A DNA stretch of 64,000 nucleotides from Diphasiastrum complanatum (Eukaryota > Streptophyta > Lycopodiopsida > Lycopodiales > Lycopodiaceae), in the NCBI GenBank assembly GCA_029204225.1, contig CM055103.1, forward strand, positions 2,880,406-2,944,405. The letters are read 5' to 3'. The notes beneath the pieces are model-generated. The model had not been told where the DNA came from, did no database searches, and saw only the letters and a list, made by a program, of their open reading frames with translations. Made by a program: the position numbers and the translations under genes. Positions 34,451 to 47,100 of the stretch are shown here, piece after piece; within the stretch, counting starts at the first letter, position 1; each line of letters starts with the position of its first letter.

Positions 34451-34913
34451 AGCATATTCTATAGAGATTTTATTCCTACGATTTGTTCTTGGATTAGATA
34501 ATCCAAATAATTAATTTGAGGCTTGATTCAGGTGCATTAAATGTGACTCTGATTTTTTGAGTATATGTTGAAGTTGAGAGAGAAATTGCCAAAAATCATA
34601 GATTAAGGAAGTGATATGCAAGGTGAGAGGATGAAATACCATCACTCTAGATTGTTCAAGAGTGATAGGGTCAAGTTTAGAAGCATCAATTTGATAGAAA
34701 ACATCCTTGGATCTATCCCCCAAGTGAAACCTTTGAGAGTTTCTAGTCCATATATAGCATCTATACAAATCTTTTGTGGAATTTGACATAGATTGGCTTC
34801 AATTGAGAGTTCTAGAAAAGAGATTGAGATCCAAGTCACATTGTTCAACCTACTCAATATGTTTGAGTGTTTTTGAGGCTTGAAAAGAGTCATTGAGGTG
34901 TGTATGGCAAATG

Positions 34914-35070
<157 letters not shown>

Positions 35071-35148
35071 AATTTTCTAAGAGTTCCTTCCTTTGTAGAG
35101 GGCAAGATCTAGAAGCTCATTTTGTGTTGGAGTTTGTCTTCTCCTATG

Positions 35149-35480
35149 AGCTCTCACTTCTATTTGGCCATAATCATTAAAGAACAATCTTGATTTTGGA
35201 GGCAATTTCTTGTCAATCTCTCGATTTGTCTTCATTTATTTTGGATGTTTTGAGTTTCTATCATATTGTACATTGATTTCAGGCTGGAGTCCGTACTCTG
35301 ACAGGTTTTCACACGTGTGAAACTAGCAAGTACAATTCCCTTTTCATTTATGACTGTTCTTGTTAGATTTTCTCATCTAAATTTGATCTAGATTGATCTA
35401 AATTCATTTGTATCTAACATCCAATCACCCTTGTGAATCATTTTAGGATCCATTCTTGGTCCAATTTTGCAGATTTTCCA
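35149..35480 (+). mobile_element. Truncated second LTR copy
   Basis: Matches 33690-34023 closely (from the AGCTCTCACTT region to the terminal TTTCCACA), including CACACGTGTG at 35310-35319. The first ~490 bp of the LTR are missing; the (GA)n tract lies just to the left. Confidence 0.8.
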
Positions 35481-36425
35481 CATTATTCAGTATCGAGACG
35501 AGAACCATTTCCTGCCACCAAGGTCAAGAATCGGATATTTTGGCCCAAGCTCACAAGCGTCGATACCGGCAACTTAGCCGAAGACATGGTCACCAACTGC
35601 CATGTATTCTACCAGAAGCACCATGGCAACCCGGATCGCGACGTCAGATAATTTGCGGACAATTGCGGCCTGGTAACATTTCTGGCAAAATTGAAGGGTT
35701 TTTGGAATCGAGGGCTTTCCCCACATTAGAGGAGTTTTGAGCTCCAAAAAGACCCTTTAAGAATTCGTGCAAGATGTAGTTTATATTATTAAAATATTAT
35801 AACACTAATACTTTTGACTTGCCATAACTTCTTAATTGTAGCTCAAAAGTATGTCATCTAAGATATCATTAGAAAGCCCTTGGCAAGCGCTTTCCAATGC
35901 ACCAAACTCCGCTAAATTTGGACTTACCACTAAAAAGTTATGCCATTTCTAGTGTGGAATCAAAATGTGGACTCAAAAAGAAACGTTACGTAGATTTCAA
36001 ATTTGAGTGTTTTGATTGGTCCATGTGTAAAAAAAAATTGAGAAAAAATATAAAAAGAATCTTTACAAAAGGTCTTTTTTGGATTTAGAACTCCTCTAAT
36101 GATAGCCATTGATATCAACAAACCACTGCGCACGCAAGAAGACCACATCAACGTAGCAAGGCTTTATTATCGCGTCGCCCTTACTTCGGCCCTACGCGTT
36201 GATATGGTGGAGCTATAAAAAACCCACAATTTTCTACAGGGTATGTTCCATTACTACAAACTTATGCCCTACCTGAACAAATTACTGTGGCAAATGATGG
36301 AGGGCATCAACAACAAAATTTACCAATCCCAACAACAACAATCTCGCCTCCAAGAAGCTCAAAAAATCCAGGACGAAAAAGCTTCGATTGGTGTGGGACC
36401 ACCAATCCAATAAGGAGGGGCATAA
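35481..36425. other. Unassigned, with a possible gag zinc-knuckle remnant
   Basis: At 35481-35645 open frames are GC-richer than the surroundings (NLAEDMVTNCHVFYQKHHG), but no family was recognised. Near 36290-36440 a Gln-rich frame leads to NKEGHNVSNCANTK, like the second half of a CCHC knuckle, without the first Cys pair. Confidence 0.3.
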
Positions 36426-37250
36426 TGTTAGCAACTGTGCTAACACAAAGAAAAATAAAAAGAAATAAATAAAAGTCCATGGCATGTGTTTTGTAAGCCC
36501 ACATATCTGTCAATAAACTTCCACCATGGCATATGTTTTGTAAGTCCATGAGTAGAAGCTTAAAATAATAATAAAATAGCTTAAACTTAGATTTAGAACT
36601 TAGACTTAGGAAACTTAAGCTTAGAAATATTTGTCTTAAGTTTTCCTAAGTTAGAAAATTTGAAGTTCTAAATCCTAAGTTAGAAGTTCTAGAATGGCTA
36701 GAAATAAGTTAGTCCCATAAGTTAGTGGATACTTTTGGAAGACCCTCCTTGCCATAAAAGGAGAGGTAAATAACACTTTTGAGATTATGCTAATTGCTCT
36801 CTCTTGAGATTATCTTGCTATTTCACTTGTGTTCCCTTTGGAAAGGTGCATAGCTTGAGGGAAGGTGCTTGGGCCTCCTCTTGCCTCCTTTTCATCGGTT
36901 TCTACATTGTGGCATCTTCTTATTTGCTATTTGCTTAGTTAGCCACAATGTATTATTTCTATCTCCCTTTTGGGTGTTAAATAAGTAGTAGTATAATCTT
37001 TTTGCTAGTTGGGTACTGCCTTAGCAAGGTCTTAATATTTTGTTAATCTTGGTTAGTTGGGAAGCCTTAGCCAAGCTAGTTCTATTTCTGTATTGAGCAC
37101 CAGTTGGGAAAGCCTTGGTGCTCCCGTTCTTGTTTGTTTATTTCCATTTGAAAGTTTTTTGGTAGGTTCTTAAAAGGTGGACGATCCTCTTTACACTATA
37201 CTACACCCATGAGTATCTAGCCATTGCGTAAACTAGAAATACTTTCAACA
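36426..37250 (+). mobile_element. Putative LTR, 825 bp
   Basis: Preceded by a purine-rich tract (AAGGAGGGGCATAA), begins with the palindrome TGTTAGCA-ACTG-TGCTAACA and ends TTTCAACA. A TATA-like CATAAAAGGAG lies near 36755. No second copy or target duplication was found, so the call is provisional. Confidence 0.5.
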
Positions 37251-37519
37251 ACAATAGTTAGTGAACTGTCATAAAGTCTTCTGACAGTTTATTTGGATCA
37301 ATTTTTTCCTGATGAGAAAAAGTCGATTAGTTGATGGTTGGTGAAAAGTCGACAAAGTTAGATTTGATGGAGGTAGTAAAAACGTCGATGTCGAGTTTGA
37401 ACATATGTATATATCTACATGAGAGAAGTCGAAGTCGATGATTTCAAAGTCGAACTTCAACATATTTTGCAGGATGCTCATTATTGAATGGATTTGAGAT
37501 TGAACATCGAAATCCGACA
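37251..37519 (-). mobile_element. 3' LTR remnant of minus-strand copia element
   Basis: Read on the minus strand, TTAAGAGAGAG (polypurine tract) is followed by TGTCGGATTTC at 37519. The LTR seems cut at 37250, where the putative gypsy LTR ends. Confidence 0.5.
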
Positions 37520-37526
37520 CTCTCTC

Positions 37527-38969
37527 TTAATGTAGATCTTGAAATTTTTTTATCTTCAGATTTAACATGTCATTAAATCTGAGATGGTACTCCTTTGATA
37601 GAGCCTTTGTGAAGTAATTAGCTGCCATAAGATCTGTCCTACAGTAAACCAATGATACTTTCTTGCCTTGCACTTTTTCTCTAAGGTAGTGATACCTGAT
37701 TTTGATATGTTTGCTTCGAGAATGAAATCTCAGATTTAGAGATTGTGCTATTGTGCTTTCATTGTCACAATAAATTGTCATTGGATTTAGCTGTGAGCAA
37801 GGTCGATATCTACAACTGGATTTCTTAGCCAAATTGCCTCCTTGGTAGCATTCGTGACAACTATGTATTCTGATTCGATCAATGATAATGCTACTGAAAT
37901 CTGCTTTTGGCTGTCCCAAGAGATTGGACCTTGATTGTATAAAAATACAAATCCAAAAGTTGATCTTCTGGTATCGATATCTCCAGCCAATCTACATCTA
38001 TGTATCCTTCGAGAATATTGAAAGACTGGCTGTCTCCATAATAGATGCTGAGGTTTTTAGTTGCTTGAACGTATTTCATGACTTTCATGAGTGCTTTCCA
38101 ATGAGTCAGTGACAATAGAAACTGGTTGAGTGACTGATCAAGTATGCAAGATCTAGTCGTGTGCAGAGCATTGCATACATCAATGAGTCGATGATGGAGT
38201 GAAAGGGATATTGCTTCATTTCCTCCTTTTCTGCCTCTATTTGAGGAGATTGTTCCTTTGATAGCTTTAGTCTAGGGTCGAGTTGAAAGTGACTCGATTT
38301 GTAGTTGGCCATTCCATACTTTTTTAGCACGTTGGTGGTCAACATCAGGTGTTGACATTGCCTCAGAACAGTTGTTGGTTCTTGCACAAAGTAGCAGGCT
38401 AAATCATCCATAAATCAGAATGGAGGCTCTCTGGATCTATTCGATCTTTTGAATTGAATTTCGATCCTTTGACATGGTTCATGTTGTCGAGGTTTAGACT
38501 CATTGTCAGAGTCGATGTCGAGCTTGTGATCAGTTTCGAGTTTGAAGTTGTCGACTCTGGGATTAGAAGTTGATGGAGCTTTCCCTTTGTGGTTGATAAA
38601 TTTGTCTTCCACAAAAATGACATCTCTGCTCGTGAAAGTTTTTTGAGTGTCCAAATTGTAGAGCTTGTATGCCTTGTGGTCTGGGGAATAACCGATGAAG
38701 ATCGACTTTCTGTTGGTGTCGTCCAACCTCTTTCTTAGATCTTCAAAGATCTGAGATTAAGCAATGCATCCAAAAACTCGAATATGCTTGAGTGATGGCT
38801 TCAATCCTATCCACACATCATAAGGTGTTTTTCCATTCAGAGCCTTAGTGATGGATTGATTTTGTAGATGGGCAGCTGTAGTAATAGCTTTTGCCCAAAA
38901 ATTCTTTGGAAGAGAGACATGGGCCAACATGCTCTTGGCACTTTCGATGAGTGTCCAATTCTTTCTCTC
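37527..38969 (-). pseudogene. Copia integrase end, linker, RT end and RNase H; RT core deleted
   Basis: From the right: integrase C-terminal part (TERKNWTLIESAKSM, VWIGLKPSLKHIRVFGC), then the linker (KSIFIGYSPDHKAYKLYNL, RDVIFVEDKF). Then DLACYFVQEPTTV is joined almost directly to LTTNVLKKYGMANYKSS. In intact relatives about 600 bp of RT, including the YVDD box, lies between those two blocks, so the polymerase core is gone. RNase H (37527-37990) has TRRSTFGFVF, SLIESEYIVVTNATKEAIW and HSRSKHIKIRYHYLREK, with a frameshift near 37800. The integrase breaks off at GAGAG, where a plus-strand copia LTR starts at 38970. Confidence 0.8.
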
Positions 38970-39482
38970 TGTAGAACACCTGATCAAACAGATCTCGATT
39001 TTACTAACAAAGTGTGCAGTTTACTTGACAAAGAATAAGAAAGAAATGAATACGAACTCGAAACATTTCTATTCGTGATCAACCTCGAAGGATTTGCAAA
39101 ATTTATCTTGCAGTCAACTCGAAAGATTCGCGAAATAGTTTCTTGTAGAAGATCGTGGTTTTTCTTGTTGAGTCTCAAACACTCAAACTGAAGAGATTCT
39201 CAGACTCATTAAATCAGAGACACAACAGCGAAAAAAGACTATACTGATTTAGATTCAGAATTATAAATTTATTTTTGATCAATAGTTTATGTTTGTCTAA
39301 AATTGTCTTAAGTTATCTCTTAATTCTGCATATTATTTTCGCACGCATATTCAATCTGAGCAAATATTGTTCTATTAGTACATAGATCAGATACAGACCC
39401 GATTGAAGACACTGATATTAGTTTGATTGATTCAAACTTTCATTGTGTTCTCTGTGGAAGAATAATTACTATTTTTTCTACA
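38970..39482 (+). mobile_element. 5' LTR of plus-strand copia element, 513 bp
   Basis: Perfect 6-bp inverted ends TGTAGA...TCTACA, followed by the primer-binding site at 39484. It is inserted in the integrase gene of the minus-strand copia element. Confidence 0.85.
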
Positions 39483-39483
39483 T

Positions 39484-39630
39484 TGGTATCAGAGCTTACG
39501 GAATTAAAGCTAATATAGTGGTATCAGAGCATACAGGTTCAAAGCTGATACAATGGTATCATAGCGTACAAGATCAAATTTGATATAGTAATATCAGAAC
39601 GAATCATAGTCGATATAGTAGTATCTTCGC
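39484..39630 (+). repeat. Tandem array of primer-binding sites, ~35-bp period
   Basis: TGGTATCAGAGC is exact at 39484-39495 and again at 39519-39530. Variants follow at 39554-39565 (TGGTATCATAGC), 39589-39600 (TAATATCAGAAC) and 39619-39630 (TAGTATCTTCGC). The spacers are related to each other (each ends in GATATAG, AATATAG or similar). Confidence 0.85.
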
Positions 39631-39676
39631 ATCCTTCTCAGCAAGCCGCTATCTGGAGTGATTCAAAAAATAGAAG

Positions 39677-40391
39677 ATGTCGTCGATTAGCAATATTCAG
39701 GCTAATATCACTACGATCTTGGATCCAGAAGGTTCAAACTACTTGATTTGGAAATTAAAGACTTCACTCATATTGAAGGGCGAAGGTCCTTGGCAATGGG
39801 TAGAACCAATTGAGGATAAGCCAGTAGCTACTCCTGGCAAAGAATTTCGAAAATGGAGTTTAAGAAATGACAAAGCTATAGCAATTATTGCGTGTTCAGT
39901 GCATGACAATATAATGCTAGATCTTACATCAATTTCAAACACACAAGATTTATGGGAAGAATTGCAAACCAAGAATGAGATCTCGTAATCAGATCATGTT
40001 TTTGGAAGACCAATCAACTTACCTACAGTGGGACGACAAAGACCTGAACGCATTCGTACGAAAGATAAAAGACTTGTTTATTTCCTTGCAGAATTCTGGC
40101 GCAGAAAATACAATTTCGAAGGAAAAAAAGCTTAGTTATTTTCTTCGAGCCCTACCCAGGTCATTCCACACAACTCGAACCTTATTGGCGAAAGATGCGA
40201 CAATGACACTTCACAAGGCAATAGACGAAGTTAAAGAGGAGGAAGAAGCTCTTGAACACTATGATGACAATGGTGATTCCAAAAATGCTCTATTTACTCA
40301 AAAGAATAAATCTTCTAAGAAGTCTAAGTTTAAGAGGGAGTCGTCTAAAAAGAATGAGTCTAAGACAAATGATCAACAATCTGAAAAATAA
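39677..40391 (+). pseudogene. Copia gag, one frameshift
   Basis: The first frame (39677-39988) starts at an ATG and has SNYLIWKLKTSLILKGEGPW and TQDLWEELQTK. The second (39975-40391) continues with RNQIMFLEDQSTYLQWDDKD, FLRALPRSFHTTRTLLAKDA and a Lys/Ser-rich tail. A +1 shift near 39980 separates them. This is a UBN2-type gag of normal size (about 240 residues to the tail), followed after a stop by zinc knuckles. Confidence 0.8.
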
Positions 40392-41160
40392 CAGAAAAAT
40401 TCTGGTGATAAGAGGATCTGCAACAAATGTAGAAGATCATGTCACATAGAAGATAAGTGTTGGTTAAACCCAAAGATTGAATGCATTCATTGTCATAAAC
40501 GGGGTCATGCAGCAGTAGACTGTTATCAGAATTCCAGAAACAAAAAGGAGCAGAATGGAAGTGAACCTTCAGATTCAGACTATGTCGAAGACAAAGCAGA
40601 ATGCGCCAGAGCAGTAGAAGATAGGGCAACAAGGAACTCAGCAACTTATGTTAGTGTTGATCTACGACTATTCATCTAATTCAATTCGAGAGGTAGTACT
40701 TGATTCGGGAACCACCTCACATTTTGTTTCCTCAAAACAAATATTGTCTGAGTACAAGAAGACAAATTATTCGAGATTCATTATACTTGGAGATGGTTCT
40801 AATCACGTGGTTGATAGAACTGGTGTACTATGGCTAGACACGAATCAGGGTGACAAGAAACTGGAGGAAGTTCTCTATGTCCCTACTCTTGACAAAGATC
40901 TTCTATCTATAGCAAAGATAGTCGATACATGCATGTCAATAACCTTCACAAAGAACTCTTGTAAACTGTTCGAGGAAGATTCTGATAACCTGGTTGCTAA
41001 AGGCAACAAAGAAGGAAATTTGTATCACTTCAACATTCGAACTAGAATCGAACAAGCCAATCAAACTCAAGAATCGACAGATATTCTGTAGTACAAGAGG
41101 CTATGTCACATGAACATGGAAGCCTTGTACCAAGCCAGCAATTGTGTACACACATACCTT
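40392..41160 (+). pseudogene. Copia zinc knuckles, protease and GAG_pre start, truncated
   Basis: After the gag stop the same strand encodes two CCHC knuckles, CNKCRRSCHIEDKC and CIHCHKRGHAAVDC, both complete C-x2-C-x4-H-x4-C. After another stop, the frame 40648-41091 is an aspartic protease with an intact DSGTTSH active site and the conserved VLYVPTLDKDLLSIAKI. The next stretch (LCHMNMEALYQAS) is the start of GAG_pre. The element ends at the (CT)n tract at 41168, so integrase, RT, RNase H and the 3' LTR are missing. Confidence 0.8.
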
Positions 41161-41163
41161 ATT

Positions 41164-43016
<1,853 letters not shown>

Positions 43017-45476
43017 TCATGATGCCAGTGGCTGAGGGCCGATCTGTTGAAGCTCAAACTCCTTCACTGCTGCAGCAAGAGGCACCATACTTCCATCATA
43101 TTTGTAAGGAATTTTTTCAAACCAAACAGTGCTAGCCTGGTTGTGGGGAGAAACAAACTCTCGGCAAACTTCGCCTTTGTATGAAATTGTATCGTGGTAG
43201 TGATAATACTTAATTTTTCTTCCCTTTGAGTGAGTGGTCTGACCTATAATATTCTCAGACATGTGTACCCCTGTTGCGAATGCATTTCTGGCTCTTATGG
43301 CATACTTGCGATCCAATCTTACACCTTTTTTCACATTGTGAAACACCAACTTCTCAAAACCCCAAGAGCTGCAAACCCAATTAAACATACATCAAAGCGA
43401 GACTTTAATGCATATCAATCATATCAAATCTGCTACAAATCCAAAATAATAATAAAAAATTTCGCGCCCTTGATAAATCAATTATTAGCAGAGACTATAA
43501 ACATTCGAACGGACTGTGAAATCACTAAAGTGCACATGGGTCTTCACGCCAACAAACGTACTAGAGTTTTAGAGTTACATCATAAAATTCAAACCTGTAA
43601 ACGTAAAGAAGTATTCTATCACAGATAGAAGAAAATCATCAAACGCTTCGTGTAAGGTCTATTTTTGGGTGATCTAAAGCTCAGAAGAAATCTGGATAAG
43701 CTAATCAAATAACAAGGCTCAGAAGCTGAAGCCTGATTTCACCAGCCAATTTTCTCTCAAAGAATAGTCGCTAAGAAGAGTCGACAAACTTGACCTGCGA
43801 CCTGCATTTTCAGACCTAGAACGTTTATATCACAACAAATGATGACCTATCCGGTCCTCCATTAATAATGGCATTTGAGGCTTCCTTTCCTCTACTCAGT
43901 CAAAAATTCCACTTTAATCGGATGCAGAAATGAGGAGGTACAGAAAAAAATTCCAACAAAGTATGTATTTGAAGCTAATTATTAACAGACTACATTTAGT
44001 CAATCTCAAAAGGTATAGAAATGACGACTCGGTCTCCAATAAGTGGCATATTGGTCACTACTTGATCTCAGGTCCTTGATGTCAGGAGTTGAATACAAAG
44101 AAAAAAAAGATGAACTGCACAAGAATTAAAACCTTGTTGTTACTGATACATCAAAACTGAAAGTTAGTGGTAAAAAAATCGATGAGCTAAAAAAGATGAA
44201 CTTGTAAAGACCTAAATATTGAGTATCCAATCTACTGATTGGTTTGGTCTGATTACAAGGTAATAGCAAAGAAATAGACAAATCACCTTGAAAAATCCGA
44301 AACTGTCGTGTTGTCTGTGGCCAAGCAATGCTTATTGGACATCGGCATCTGCTCAAAAGTGAACTGAGTGTAGCTGGCGACACTCTTGAGTGCTTCAGCC
44401 AAGCTTGTGCCGGGAGGAGTATAGATATATTCATCCACATCAAAGAAGAAAGTCCAATCCGCCTTGAACCTGTATCGATGAAGGCAATCGTTCACGATCA
44501 AAAACTGGTTGTAGTAGTATCCGTCGTACTTCTCCTGCTCCCTAATATTTTGGATCGTCACCCTGCCAATCTTAACCCATGGCTCCAGCACCTTCTGCAC
44601 ATCCCGATGAATGCCACCCGCATCATGAAAAACAAAATGTGATCTGGGTCCAAAGATTTTGGCATGATAGGCCATCCATTCCCGAATTCTTTGGGAATTG
44701 ATCTCTCCGAAGAGAGACGATCCGCAATAAAGATAGTCATAGGGATAAGGCGGATTGAACACACTGGCATTGTATTGCTCTGGAGCTTCCTTTAGAACAG
44801 GTATGCGAGCTGATTTGCCGAAACTATCTCCGTGGTGAGCATGAACGATCAGTTCACCCCCGCCAGCATCTGTGCCCACATCATTATCAAATGTGCAATT
44901 CACCACCACCACCGTGTACACTCTACCATATCCCCAGTCTGGAAGGATCCTCCATCCCTTGGCAGTAACGGTGCCGTTAAAATTTACGCTTGAAGCTGGT
45001 ATCCATTCACATATGAAATATGGATTTCCGAATACATGGAGAGGCTTTGAGGCCAATCCCACTGTTGCAAAAGTGTTGGGTCCTCCACGGTAGGTTCCCA
45101 TGTGTACGAACAAATATGCGCCCAAGCCGTGAGGCACGAGATGTCGCTCATCTGCATAGATCGTCGATTCTCCTTGCGATTGAGGTTTGATCACCTTGTT
45201 ATCTTTGGGCAAATCATATGCTTCTGTTCTTGTGGTATTGCTGTGTATTACCGTGGCTTTCAAATCTTGCAAAGGAGGGCTGATCGTGATGCTTTGTTGC
45301 AAAGGAATTCCGCACGGACAGCTTCTGCCTGAGTACAACGCCTGCAGAAGGACGATCAGGAAGCCCATGGCAGCCATGGTGGTCAGCAGAACTGTCATCT
45401 TTTTGTCCACGTAGCCAGAGAAATGCCATAGCCGCGATTGATCTTTCTCTTTACTCTTTGGAGAATCCGGGGTCAT
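43017..45476 (-). CDS. GALS: GT92 galactan beta-1,4-galactosyltransferase (GALS family), two exons
   Basis: Exon 1 is 45476-44287 and exon 2 is 43368-43017, together 513 residues (Arabidopsis GALS proteins are about 500). The donor is CAAG/GTGATT and the acceptor TTTGCAG; joining gives a Ser codon and keeps the frame. The ATG at 45476 was chosen because the frame extends upstream only to a non-ATG codon. A basic N-terminus and a hydrophobic span (about residues 27-47) mark a type II Golgi membrane protein. The lumenal part has PYFICEWIPASS, YPYDYLYCGSSLFG and the GT92/DUF23 catalytic block FFFDVDEYI, with its DxD metal-binding motif at about 346-348. Exon 2 carries the family's ARNAFATGVHMSEN and YYHYHD segments. 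GALS enzymes add galactose from UDP-galactose to beta-1,4-galactan side chains of pectic rhamnogalacturonan I. No break was seen. Which GALS paralogue it is cannot be told from sequence alone. Confidence 0.9.
43369..44286 (-). other. Intron of the galactan synthase gene, 918 bp
   Basis: GT at 44286-44285 and AG at 43370-43369 on the minus strand. No transposon sequence was recognised inside it. Confidence 0.8.
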
Positions 45477-46092
45477 TTTTGTTTCGCAAGAGCGAGAGAC
45501 ACGCACACAGACAAATTATTGGAGTATAATCACCGCTTTCTCAGCTGCCCCTTCAGACACATACAACTGGAAGTGGAATGCTCCTCTTAACCGCTAACTT
45601 TTAAAATCGACGCACCCATACAAATTGAATTGGAATCAGTACGTCTTCAGCTGTTTCTTTGATTTGATGCAACCTCACAACCACTACAAAATCTAATTCT
45701 CTCCTTTGCCACGTCTATTCTTTCAAGTAAACTGCTTGAATTTCGATTCCTTTCTTAATACACTTGCTTCCGTTATGGTATAACTCCCGCGCCGTGCTCA
45801 GAATATATGTTAAGGGCCCGGCCTGGTAAAGAATCCTCAATCACGAAGCTTCCTAACGCCACACACAGTACAGCTACCACATTCCTTCCTTCTGCTGCTG
45901 CTGCTACTGCCGTTGCCGTTGTTTTGAGTTGTTGTTGATCATCCCGGCAGAGATACTCCTCCTGCTGCTGTTCCCGCTCTTACGCTTCCGCGATCTGCTC
46001 AAAACCTTCCAAATCTATCCACGCTCACCTCCCTCCACCTCAGTGCCATGCAGCCGTTGGCGTCACCACTCTTAGTAACCCACCTTCCCCCG

Positions 46093-46126
<34 letters not shown>

Positions 46127-46190
46127 AACATTTACCAACCCATCTCTTTGTTCTCCTCTCTCTCGCGAGCTACCAACCCATCGCTAGAGC

Positions 46191-46240
<50 letters not shown>

Positions 46241-46280
46241 TTGTTTACGTATTCCCTTATTTATATATTAAAATACGTGG
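45477..46280 (-). promoter_or_regulatory. 5' leader and promoter region of the galactan synthase
   Basis: Contains two CT tracts (46093-46120 and 46193-46236, GA on the coding strand), a CTG-rich stretch near 45890-45975 and a GC content above its surroundings, as in plant promoters and leaders. TATA-like sequence lies near 46260. The transcription start cannot be placed. Confidence 0.4.
46093..46236. repeat. Two short (CT)n tracts
   Basis: 28 bp at 46093-46120 and 44 bp at 46193-46236, separated by non-repetitive DNA. Confidence 0.9.
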
Positions 46281-46399
46281 CCCTTAATTTCTTAAGGCGC
46301 ACGGCCACTTGGCTTTACCTTAAAAGTAGTTGGGACTTGGGGAAATGCACCTTCTCCTGCTGCTGCCTCTGCTTCCTAACTTCTTTCATTTGGGTCACA

Positions 46400-46813
46400 T
46401 CACATGGATCTTTCTTACTTTCTTTTCATTTCAATGTGGGCCTAGTGGTGTCACAAATTTGTCGGCCAATATATATTCTCTTCCAATGTATGTGTATCAA
46501 TATAATAAGGTTTTGTGCATATTTTTTTAAGCTTTGATGTGAACTTTGTAGTGGTGCCTAGAGGGAAAGGCTTAAGACAGGTAGGCTCCCTACCTCCGGT
46601 CTCGGGTCATGTCCCTTTTGAGGTGCTTGAGGTTGTTAATTTGATTACTGGCTCATGTCACATGGATATGTCCTTTTGAATTTTTAATGTGGGCCTAGTG
46701 TGTCACACAATTTTGGGGCCAATTTTTTTCTTGAAATGTGTATCTCTATCACACAAGGTGTTTTGCATATTCCTTTAAGCTTTTATGTGAAGTGGTATAT
46801 ATAGGGGAAGGCC
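46400..46813 (+). repeat. Diverged tandem duplication, ~258-bp period
   Basis: Blocks CACATGGATC, AATGTGGGCCTAGTG, TTTAAGCTTT-ATGTGAA and GGGAAAGGC recur in the same order from 46401 and from 46659. Identity is moderate. Not coding. Confidence 0.6.
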
Positions 46814-46930
46814 CTGAATGGGGGCCTTCGTCGCTTAATAATCATAAGCTTTTTTTTCATAACACTTTATATTTTAAAAAATTCGAAGGCCTTAGGCATC
46901 ATACACAAGGTTTAGCTTGTTCACAATTTC

Positions 46931-47100
46931 AAAAATAGTAAGTTTGAGATCTAGGCTCCTATTTGTTTTTAAATTAGTGGTGCATACCTTTATGCGAATT
47001 TTTAAAAATAATAAGTTTGAGATTTATGCACCTATTGAATTTTCTAAAGATAGTGGTGAGTACCTTATGCAAAATTAAAAAATAGTAATTGTACCTTACA
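46931..47100 (+). repeat. Diverged tandem repeat, ~73-bp period
   Basis: AAAAATAGTAAGTTTGAGAT at 46931 recurs with changes at 47004 and partly at 47078, each followed by a GTGGTG...ACCTT block. Confidence 0.6.

Noticed and set aside
36290-36470. Complete CCHC zinc knuckle
   Set aside because: Only the His and last Cys are in place; the first two Cys are absent.
44328-45429. Several other open frames over the galactan synthase exon
   Set aside because: They overlap the well-supported minus-strand GT92 gene in other frames and have no motifs.
45477-45506. Start of the galactan synthase ten codons earlier
   Set aside because: The codon there is GTG; the first ATG is at 45476.
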